From Pseudomonadota bacterium (GTDB lineage Bacteria; Pseudomonadota; Gammaproteobacteria; Xanthomonadales; Xanthomonadaceae): a stretch of 18,164 bases of DNA. This document shows, piece by piece, positions 8,582 through 15,816 of the stretch. Made by a program: the position numbers and the translations under genes. The notes beneath the pieces are model-generated. The model did not search any database and had not been told where the DNA came from. It saw nothing but the letters and a program-made list of their open reading frames with translations. The stretch spans positions 1 to 18,164 of the forward strand of contig JAEWFH010000138.1 of NCBI GenBank assembly GCA_023388955.1. Reading direction: 5' to 3'. Every line of letters starts with the position of its first letter. The stretch's first letter is position 1.

Positions 8582-9642
8582 CAGGGCTGGTGGAAGACGA
8601 TGCGGTCGGTTCCCGGCGGCACGTCCGACAGGGTGGCCGAGAGCGTGAAGACCCCGCCTCCGTTGCCGTAGGAACCGGCACGCACGGTGTACTCGCCCGG
8701 CTCGAGCACCGTTTCAATCAGGGCGTTGAGCCTCCCGCCGGAGTCGTCGTCCTCCAGCATCAGCCCTTCCCCTTCCAGCACCAGCATCGGGTCGATTTCG
8801 CTGCTGTCCATGGCGATCCTGGCCAGGCCCCGGACCGGGACGACCAGCCGGTAGTCCACCGCCGTGCCCTGGTAGAGCGCGGTGATCGGCGTGCCCGGGA
8901 CCAGGGTTCCGGCCCGGGCCACTTCCGTGCCACGGGGAAGCTCGCGCGCGCTGACCTGCAACCGGTACTCGTCGCCCATCTGGTCGAGGAAGCCGCCGAG
9001 GGTGAGCTGGTACGTACCGGGCGCCAGGAGTGCGGTCACCCGGGAGTTGCTGCCGCCGCCGGAGTCGTCGTTGGACAGCGAGACGCCGTTCCCTTCCAGC
9101 ATGAGCGTGGTGTCGAACCCGTCCGACTCCATCGAGATGGTGTAGACGCCCCGCTCCTCGATCCGAAGCGGGATCGTGCGCGGCGAGTCCGTCCAGTCGA
9201 CAATCGAGGCGCCCACCCCGATATCGCCGCCGGCGTAGACCTGCTGCTCGCTGGACACCAGGTTGAACGGGCCGAAGGACGTCGCATCGCGACCGCTGAC
9301 CGCGACCACGTAGCGGCCGTCGCGCGGGACGTGCAGCACCAGGCCCGCATCGCCATCCCGTCCCGCCGGGCCGGTGACCAGTTCGCCGTCCAGGAACACC
9401 GCCAGTGCGGCGTTGAGTGGACCGGTGACCGAGAAACGGACTGCCTGGCCCTGGTCGAGTTCGATGGAGAAGCGCTCGCTCCGGCTGCCATCGGACCAGT
9501 TCAGGGCGTCCGCGCTGGTGATCTCACCGCGCACCTGCTGCCCCACCCCGATCGACACCACTTCCGCCGCGTCCTGCGCGGACACGGCACCACCCATCGT
9601 CAGCCCCGCGGCAAGCGCGAGCGCCAGTCCTTTCCTGCGCAT
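8581..9642 (-). CDS. Secreted protein with three PPC-type beta-repeats, function unknown
   Basis: A 353-residue exported protein built almost entirely of repeats resembling the bacterial pre-peptidase C-terminal (PPC) domain; no peptidase domain is attached. A Sec signal peptide covers about 1-22 (LALALAAGLTMGGAVSA, cut before QD). Repeat 1 spans about 28-131, repeat 2 about 133-232 and repeat 3 about 242-338. Repeats 2 and 3 share the pattern LEG-G--L--DDSGG----------L-PG-Y-L--G, with the acidic loops NDDSGGG (191-197) and DDDSGG (298-303), possibly calcium-binding. Repeat 1 keeps the fold pattern but lacks the acidic loop. I chose the ATG at 9642 for its GGGGAAA ribosome site and the signal peptide; a start at 9669 would add nine residues ahead of it. 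PPC modules usually assist secretion or surface binding of secreted enzymes. A stand-alone triple copy suggests a binding or structural role in the envelope, which is inference. It sits where Xanthomonas carries rpfF-rpfC-rpfH-rpfG. Confidence 0.82.
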   Translation of the reverse strand: MRRKGLALALAAGLTMGGAVSAQDAAEVVSIGVGQQVRGEITSADALNWSDGSRSERFSIELDQGQAVRFSVTGPLNAALAVFLDGELVTGPAGRDGDAGLVLHVPRDGRYVVAVSGRDATSFGPFNLVSSEQQVYAGGDIGVGASIVDWTDSPRTIPLRIEERGVYTISMESDGFDTTLMLEGNGVSLSNDDSGGGSNSRVTALLAPGTYQLTLGGFLDQMGDEYRLQVSARELPRGTEVARAGTLVPGTPITALYQGTAVDYRLVVPVRGLARIAMDSSEIDPMLVLEGEGLMLEDDDSGGRLNALIETVLEPGEYTVRAGSYGNGGGVFTLSATLSDVPPGTDRIVFHQP

Positions 9643-9661
9643 ATGGATTTCCCCTGTTGGG

Positions 9662-9693
9662 CCCGCCACGGTGGCGGGACTGGCGGGATTATC
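9662..9693 (-). promoter_or_regulatory. Possible promoter and leader hairpin of the PPC gene
   Basis: On the minus strand, GATAAT (9693-9688, five of six to TATAAT) is about 45 bases before the ATG at 9642; no good -35 box is visible. Between them lies the near-perfect palindrome CCCGCCAC-G-GTGGCGGG (9662-9678). No T tract follows on the minus strand, so a lysS terminator is doubtful. An operator or 5'-leader hairpin are alternatives. Confidence 0.28.
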
Positions 9694-9735
9694 CTATGGC
9701 GGGCGCGTGTGCGGTAGCGGTCGCCGAAGGCGGGC

Positions 9736-11277
<1,542 letters not shown>

Positions 11278-11304
11278 GTCGTGGTCGTGTGGGATGGAAA
11301 TGGG

Positions 11305-12433
11305 TCAGGTCGCGTCGGCGCGCTTGGCACCGACCGCGAGCCCGGCCTTCAGGCTGGCGGAAACGAACTCGTCGAGGTCGCCGTCGAGCACGTTCTGGGT
11401 GTCGGAGCGCTCGATGCCGGTACGCAGGTCCTTGATCCGGCTCTGGTCGAGCACGTAGTTGCGGATCTGGTTGCCCCAGCCGATGTCGGACTTGCCGGCC
11501 TCGACCGCGCTCTTCTCGGCGTTGCGCTTCTGCAGCTCCAGCTCGTAGAGCTTGGCGGCAAGCATCTTCATCGCACGGTCGCGGTTGGCGTGCTGGCTGC
11601 GCTCGGTCTGGCACGCGGCCACGGTGCCGGTGGGCACGTGGGTGATGCGTACCGCGGACTCGGTCTTGTTGACGTGCTGGCCGCCGGCGCCGGAGGAGCG
11701 GTAGACGTCGGTCTTCAGGTCCGCCGGGTTGATCACGATGTCGATGTCATCGTCGACCTCGGGGCTGACGAACACCGAGGTGAAGCTGGTGTGGCGGCGG
11801 TTGTCGGAGTCGAACGGCGACTTGCGCACCAGCCGATGGACGCCGGTCTCGGTCTTCAGCCAGCCATAGGCGAAGTCGCCTTCCACGCGGAAGGTCGCCG
11901 ACTTCACGCCCGCCACGTCGCCGCCGGAGACTTCCATCAGCTCGGCCTTCCAGCCGCGCGACTCGGCCCAGCGCAGGTACATGCGCAGCAGGATCTCGGC
12001 CCAGTCCTGGGCCTCGGTGCCGCCGGCGCCGGCCTGGATGTCGACGAACGCGGCCGCGTCGTCCATCTCGCCGGAGAACATACGCTGGAACTCCAGGTCC
12101 TCCACGTGCCGCCGGTAGCCGTCGACGTCGTCCGCCACGGCCTGCGCGGTGTCGTCGTCGCCTTCCATCTCGGCCAGCTCCAGCAACTCGCCGGCACCGG
12201 CCAGGCCCTCGGTCAGCTGACGGATGCCGTTGACCACCTTGTCGAGCGAAGCCCGCTCACGGCCGAGGGACTGGGCCCGCTCCGGGTTGTCCCACACGTC
12301 GGGGCTTTCCAGCTCCCGCTCTACTTCCTCCAGGCGTTCGCGCTTGGAGTCGTAGTCAAAGATACCCCCTCAGCGCATCCAGCCGACCCTGCAGGTCGAC
12401 GATGCACTGACGGACGGGATTGAGCTCGATCAT
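11305..12433 (-). CDS. prfB: Peptide chain release factor 2, made by programmed +1 frameshifting
   Basis: RF2 recognises UGA and UAA stops and triggers peptide release. The gene is in two frames. Codons 1-25 run from the ATG at 12433 (MIELNPVRQ to LRGYL) and end at an in-frame TGA (12358-12356). Reading continues in the +1 frame from 12357 (DYDSKRERLEEV) to the TGA at 11307-11305. The product is 375 residues, against 365 in E. coli. With this join, the stop-recognition tripeptide SPF falls at 205-207 and the catalytic GGQ at 250-252, the same numbers as in E. coli RF2. Residue 246 is Ser, not the less active Thr of E. coli K-12. Conserved features include DIQAGAGGTEAQDWAE and MYLRWAESRG. The next gene, lysS, follows after 27 bases. 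A caller that ignores the frameshift would start at the GTG at 12297 and lose 45 residues. Confidence 0.96.
12355..12370 (-). promoter_or_regulatory. prfB autoregulatory +1 frameshift site
   Basis: On the minus strand the site reads AGGGGGTATCTTTGAC. The Shine-Dalgarno-like AGGGGG sits three bases before the slippery CTT, followed by the in-frame TGA and then C, a weak termination context. This is the arrangement known from E. coli prfB. Low RF2 lets the ribosome slip from CUU to UUU and read GAC, while ample RF2 ends translation after 25 residues. It therefore provides feedback control of RF2 amount. Confidence 0.95.
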
Positions 12434-12465
12434 GTCCGTTGTTCGCTGCCGGAAAATGACCGGCC

Positions 12466-12474
12466 ATTCTAGCA
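12466..12474 (-). promoter_or_regulatory. Extended -10 promoter candidate for prfB-lysS
   Basis: Within the 76-base recJ-prfB gap the minus strand reads TGC-TAGAAT, an extended -10 element (TGN plus TATAAT with one mismatch), about 33 bases before the prfB ATG. No good -35 box lies upstream, as is usual for extended -10 promoters. Transcription would start near 12459. This would let prfB-lysS be expressed apart from recJ. The ribosome site before the prfB ATG is weak (CGGAC). Confidence 0.42.
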
Positions 12475-12509
12475 GCGCGGCCGCTCCGGGGGCGTGCGGT
12501 CGGCGGGGA

Positions 12510-14219
12510 TCAGGCCGCCTCGCGGTGCACGACCACCAGCTGGATCGCCTCGCCGCCCCGGTAGTCGTCAGGCTCCAGCCGGTAGGCGATGCGGACCCGG
12601 GACGGCGGTTCGCGACCGTCCCAGCCGCCGAAGTGGATCGCGGGCAGCCGGGCCGTCCCGGCGGCCAGCTCGAACCGGACATGCCGGTCGCCGACCTGGC
12701 GCCATCCCAGCACTTCGAACTCGCCATCGAACTGCGGCTCCGGGAAGCCCTGCCCCCACGGTCCGCCGTCGCGCAGCGCCAGTGCGCTGGCGTGGCACAG
12801 CTCCGCGGGCGAGAGCTCGCCGTCGCTCAGCAGTTCGGCCTGCAGCATTGCCGGGTCGACCCGCTCGTGCACGCAGGCGAGGAAGGCCTGTTCGAAGGCC
12901 TCCAGCCGCTCGCGTGCCAGCGACAGGCCCGCCGCCATGGCGTGGCCCCCGAAGCGGCCCATCAGGCCGGGATGGCGGGCCTCCACCATCGCCAACACGT
13001 CGCGGATGTGCAGGCCCGGGATCGAGCGCGCCGAGCCGCGCAGTTCGGCGCTGTCGGGCGCGGCGGGTGCGAACGCGATGACCGGGCGATGCAGCCGGTC
13101 CTTCATCCGCGAGGCGACCAGGCCGACCACGCCGGCGTGCCAGGACGCATCGAACAGGCAGGCCGCGACCGGTGGCGGGCCGGACAGTTGCAGGGTGGAC
13201 AGGACCGCCTCGGCCTGGTCGGTCATCGCCTGCTGGACCGCGCGCCGTTCCCGGTTGATACGGTCCAGCGCGGTGGCCAGCTCGCGGGCGTGGGCCGGGT
13301 CGTCGCTGAGCAGGCATTCGATGCCGATCGCCATGTCCTCCATGCGCCCGGCGGCGTTCAGGCGCGGGGCCACGGCGAAGCCGATGTCGGCCGCGGTAAG
13401 CCGGTGCAGCTCGCGGCCCGAGACCGCGGCCAGGGCCGTGAGCCCGGGATTGCCGGCACCGGCACGCAGCCGCCGCAGTCCGGCGGCGACCAGGGCCCGG
13501 TTGTTCGCGTCCAGCGGGACCAGGTCGGCGACGGTACCGACCGCGACCAGGTCCAGCAGCCGGCCCAGGTCCGGTTCGGGCAGCGCCAGCTTCCCGCTCT
13601 CGCGCAGGTGGCGGCGCAAGGCGAGCAGCACGTAGAACACCACGCCCACCCCGGCCAGCGCCTTGCCGGGAAACCCGCAGCCGGGCTGGTTGGGATTCAC
13701 GATCACGTCCGCGGCCGGCAGCGTCCCGCCCGGCAGGTGGTGGTCGGTCACCAGCACCTGCCAGCCCCGCGCACGGGCCGCCTCGACCCCGGCATGGCAG
13801 GCGATGCCGTGGTCGACGGTGACCAGCAGGTCCGGGGCCAGCGTGGCGAGTTCCCCGACCAGGGCGGCGGAAAGCCCGTAGCCATGGACCTGGCGGTTGG
13901 GCACCGCGTGGGACACCCGGCGGGCGCCCAGCATCCGCAGGCCGCGCACCGCCGTGGCGCAGGCAGTGGCACCGTCGCAGTCGAAATCCCCCACCACCAC
14001 GATGTGCCGGTCGCGGTCGATGGCATCCGACAACAGCGCGGCAGCGGCATCCAGCCCCAGCATCGTTGGGGGGAGCAGCTGGGCCAGTTTCGGCCGGGCC
14101 TGCGCCAGGTCCGTCGCGCCCCTGGCCTGGTAGATCCGCCGCAACAGCGGCGGGACGGTTTCGGGCCACTCCCCTTCCACGCCGGCGTGGCGGCGCTTCA
14201 ACGTCACTCCGGTGCTCAT
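12510..14219 (-). CDS. recJ: Single-stranded-DNA-specific 5'-3' exonuclease RecJ
   Basis: A 569-residue DHH-family exonuclease (E. coli RecJ 577), which digests single-stranded DNA 5' to 3' in recombination, mismatch repair and fork restart. Motif I is VVGDFDCDGATA (Asp78, Asp80, Asp82), motif II is VTVDHGIA (Asp136) and motif III is the name-giving VTDHH (Asp159-His160-His161). NPNQPGCGFPGKALAGVGV at 175-193 is typical of RecJ. The DHHA1 part has the glycine-rich GRFGGHAMAAGLSL. The C-terminal OB-fold region ends with WDGREPPSRVRIAYRLEP. The ATG at 14219 overlaps the TGA of the upstream rpfE-type gene by four bases (ATGA), indicating translational coupling. The recJ-prfB-lysS order is also found in E. 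coli. A frame of more than 900 codons runs antisense to it but is a composition artefact. Confidence 0.96.
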   Translation of the reverse strand: MSTGVTLKRRHAGVEGEWPETVPPLLRRIYQARGATDLAQARPKLAQLLPPTMLGLDAAAALLSDAIDRDRHIVVVGDFDCDGATACATAVRGLRMLGARRVSHAVPNRQVHGYGLSAALVGELATLAPDLLVTVDHGIACHAGVEAARARGWQVLVTDHHLPGGTLPAADVIVNPNQPGCGFPGKALAGVGVVFYVLLALRRHLRESGKLALPEPDLGRLLDLVAVGTVADLVPLDANNRALVAAGLRRLRAGAGNPGLTALAAVSGRELHRLTAADIGFAVAPRLNAAGRMEDMAIGIECLLSDDPAHARELATALDRINRERRAVQQAMTDQAEAVLSTLQLSGPPPVAACLFDASWHAGVVGLVASRMKDRLHRPVIAFAPAAPDSAELRGSARSIPGLHIRDVLAMVEARHPGLMGRFGGHAMAAGLSLARERLEAFEQAFLACVHERVDPAMLQAELLSDGELSPAELCHASALALRDGGPWGQGFPEPQFDGEFEVLGWRQVGDRHVRFELAAGTARLPAIHFGGWDGREPPSRVRIAYRLEPDDYRGGEAIQLVVVHREAA

Positions 14220-15178
14220 TCCGGCTGGCCGGTACCGGCCAGGTCATCGCCGATGAAGGAGTGCAACGGCCGGCGCCACATCCGCAGCGCGTGGCGGCGG
14301 CGGATGTCGAGCTCCAGCCCGTCGGCGAAGGCCACCCGGACGCCTTCCAGCCCCGGCTGCCCCAAGCCGGACAGGACCGGAGCGAACCAGTCGCGCTCCA
14401 GTACGGCCAGGTCGCGTGCATGGCGCAGGTCGACCAGCGCCGCGCCACCGCCCGGCCAGGCCCGCGGCAGCGGGTCGGCGGATGCGCCGGCGAGCAGCGC
14501 CATGGCCCGCAGGCCATCGTCGTCGCTCAGTACCCGGGCGTGGTCCAGCGCAACCCGGGACGGCAGGCGGCCCGCGCCCCAGAACCACAACGAATTGACC
14601 GGTGCCAGCCCGGCGGCCGCGCGGGCGGTGTTGTGCGGATGGTTGTGCAGGACCACCTGCGCCTCGGTGAGCAGCGCCCGCCAGCGCCGCCCGGCGGGAC
14701 CGCCAGGCAGGTGGTCGAACAGGTCCTCGCCGAGGGCGTCCTCGACCGGGGCCATGGGCGGCAGCTCGACATCCGGTGGCAGCCGCAGGTACCAGCGGCC
14801 CGGGACCGGCGCATCGATCTCCAAGCCCGCGTCCGCCAGCAGCGGGCGCAGGGCGTCCAGAAACAGGCCGGCCTCGTCCTGCTCCAGCAACAGCGCATCG
14901 CCGTGGGAGAGCAGGCGGACGCCGTTGAGGTCGGGACGCACATGGACCGGATCCGCGCGCAGCCAGAGGGAGTTGCCGGCATCCCGTGCGTCGTGCTGCC
15001 GGGTTGCCGCGGCAACCGGCCAGGCGTCACCGTCCACCCGGAACAGGCGCTGCGGCAACGGCGCGTGGGAATGGCGGCGGTCGGCGCGGGCGAACCAGCG
15101 AGAAGCCGTGGCACCCAAGCGTTGCCCCCCGAACCGGGAACGGGCCGGGAGCAGGAAGGTGGTGGTGCGCCCGGCCAC
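14216..15178 (-). CDS. rpfE: RpfE-type conserved protein of unknown biochemical function
   Basis: A 320-residue soluble protein with no signal peptide or membrane segment. It matches the family named after Xanthomonas RpfE, sometimes labelled as phosphoglycerate-mutase-like. Diagnostic stretches I recognise are WLRADPVHVRPDL (72-84), an EAQ-VLHNHPHN segment (172-183), NSLWFWGAGRLP (195-206) and WRRPLHSFIGDD (301-312). The start codon is GTG at 15178, three bases after the greA TGA, with no clear ribosome site, so translation probably continues from greA. Its end overlaps recJ by four bases. In Xanthomonas rpfE lies beside recJ in the rpf region and mutants have modest effects on secreted enzymes and polysaccharide; the molecular activity is not known to me. 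Its tight coupling to greA and recJ hints at a link to transcription or DNA repair, which is inference. Confidence is high for the gene, moderate for the symbol. Confidence 0.82.
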   Translation of the reverse strand: MAGRTTTFLLPARSRFGGQRLGATASRWFARADRRHSHAPLPQRLFRVDGDAWPVAAATRQHDARDAGNSLWLRADPVHVRPDLNGVRLLSHGDALLLEQDEAGLFLDALRPLLADAGLEIDAPVPGRWYLRLPPDVELPPMAPVEDALGEDLFDHLPGGPAGRRWRALLTEAQVVLHNHPHNTARAAAGLAPVNSLWFWGAGRLPSRVALDHARVLSDDDGLRAMALLAGASADPLPRAWPGGGAALVDLRHARDLAVLERDWFAPVLSGLGQPGLEGVRVAFADGLELDIRRRHALRMWRRPLHSFIGDDLAGTGQPE

Positions 15179-15181
15179 TGC

Positions 15182-15658
15182 TCAGGCGATGTAGCGGACC
15201 GAGGCGATCTCGTACTCGCGGGTGCCGCCGGGCGCGTCGATGCTCACCTCGTCGCCGGCGTGCTTGCCGATCAGCGCACGCGCGACCGGCGAGGAAATGG
15301 CGATCAGACCCAGCTTGATGTCGGCTTCCAGGTCCCCGACGATCTGCCAGGTCTTCTCCTCGTCGGTATCCAGGTCGACCAGCTCGACCGTGGCGCCGAA
15401 GACCACCTTGTCACCGACGTCGAGCTTGCCGATGTCGATCACCTGCGCGTTGGACAGCTCGGACTCGAGCTGCTTGATGCGGCCTTCGATGAAGCCCTGC
15501 TGCTCGCGCGCGGCGTGGTACTCGGCGTTCTCCTTGAGGTCGCCGTGCTCGCGGGCCTCGGCGATCGCGGCGATGACCTCCGGCCGCTTGACCGACTTGA
15601 GCTCTTCCAGTTCGGCGCGCAGGCGCTGGGCGCCCTTGCTGGTGATCGGTGACTGCAT
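15182..15658 (-). CDS. greA: Transcription elongation factor GreA
   Basis: A 158-residue factor, the usual length, that enters the RNA polymerase secondary channel and stimulates cleavage of backtracked RNA. The N-terminal coiled coil (about 8-75) includes AIAEAREHGDLKENAEYHAAREQQ at 31-54. Its tip acidic residues Asp40 and Glu43 correspond to E. coli Asp41 and Glu44, needed for cleavage. The C-terminal FKBP-like domain includes VVFGATVELVDLD, SSPVARALIGK and PGG. The ATG at 15658 has AGGA about eight bases upstream. It is the first gene of greA-rpfE-recJ: rpfE starts three bases after its stop. The leader upstream is hairpin-rich and may include an attenuator (see 15727-15752). Confidence 0.97.
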   Translation of the reverse strand: MQSPITSKGAQRLRAELEELKSVKRPEVIAAIAEAREHGDLKENAEYHAAREQQGFIEGRIKQLESELSNAQVIDIGKLDVGDKVVFGATVELVDLDTDEEKTWQIVGDLEADIKLGLIAISSPVARALIGKHAGDEVSIDAPGGTREYEIASVRYIA

Positions 15659-15671
15659 GGATCTGTCCTGT

Positions 15672-15718
15672 GCCGGCGCGGCCGGCGGGTGGTTGCGGGA
15701 CGGCCCGGGCGGCGGGCC
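15672..15718 (-). repeat. Two GC-rich hairpins in the greA leader
   Basis: Between the terminator-like hairpin and the greA start there are two inverted repeats. GGCCCG-GGCGG-CGGGCC lies at 15702-15718. GCCGGC-GCG-GCCGGC lies at 15672-15686, ending 14 bases from the greA ATG and close to the AGGA ribosome site. Such structures could affect greA translation. In DNA this GC-rich some are expected by chance. Confidence 0.35.
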
Positions 15719-15726
15719 TTTTCAGG

Positions 15727-15752
15727 AAAAACGGGGCCCCGTCGGGGCCCCG
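15727..15752 (-). terminator. Strong rho-independent terminator between carB and greA
   Basis: On the minus strand a perfect 9-bp stem, CGGGGCCCC with GGGGCCCCG around GAC (15752-15732), is followed at once by TTTTT (15731-15727). It lies 65 bases past the carB stop and 68 bases before the greA start. It may end carB transcripts. It may also act as an attenuator in the greA leader if greA is transcribed from the candidate promoter at 15777-15804. Confidence 0.87.
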
Positions 15753-15776
15753 CTGGTTTCCTGCTCTACACCCGTG

Positions 15777-15804
15777 ATTGTGCCCGCCGTGGCGGGAATC
15801 GCAA
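15777..15804 (-). promoter_or_regulatory. Candidate greA promoter with a palindrome in the spacer
   Basis: On the minus strand TTGCGA (15804-15799) and CACAAT (15782-15777), each four of six to consensus, are 16 bases apart. The spacer holds CCCGCC-AC-GGCGGG (15796-15783), which could be an operator. Both boxes are weak, so this is tentative. If used, transcription would begin near 15770, upstream of the 15727-15752 terminator. Confidence 0.28.
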
Positions 15805-15816
15805 GCGCCTCCCCGT

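Noticed and set aside
12356..12358. In-frame TGA in prfB as a nonsense mutation or sequencing error
   Set aside because: The stop lies at codon 26 within a complete Shine-Dalgarno-like/CTT/TGA/C context, the known programmed site, and the rest of the protein is intact.
12420..15194. A plus-strand open frame of over 900 codons antisense to recJ and rpfE
   Set aside because: Its residue composition is typical of a GC-rich shadow frame (Arg, Gly, Ala, His, Gln) with no recognisable domain. The opposite strand encodes clearly conserved RecJ and RpfE-type proteins.
15702..15722. Plus-strand terminator (GGCCCG/CGGGCC stem followed by TTTT)
   Set aside because: No plus-strand gene lies upstream that it could end. 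It reads more simply as part of the minus-strand greA leader.
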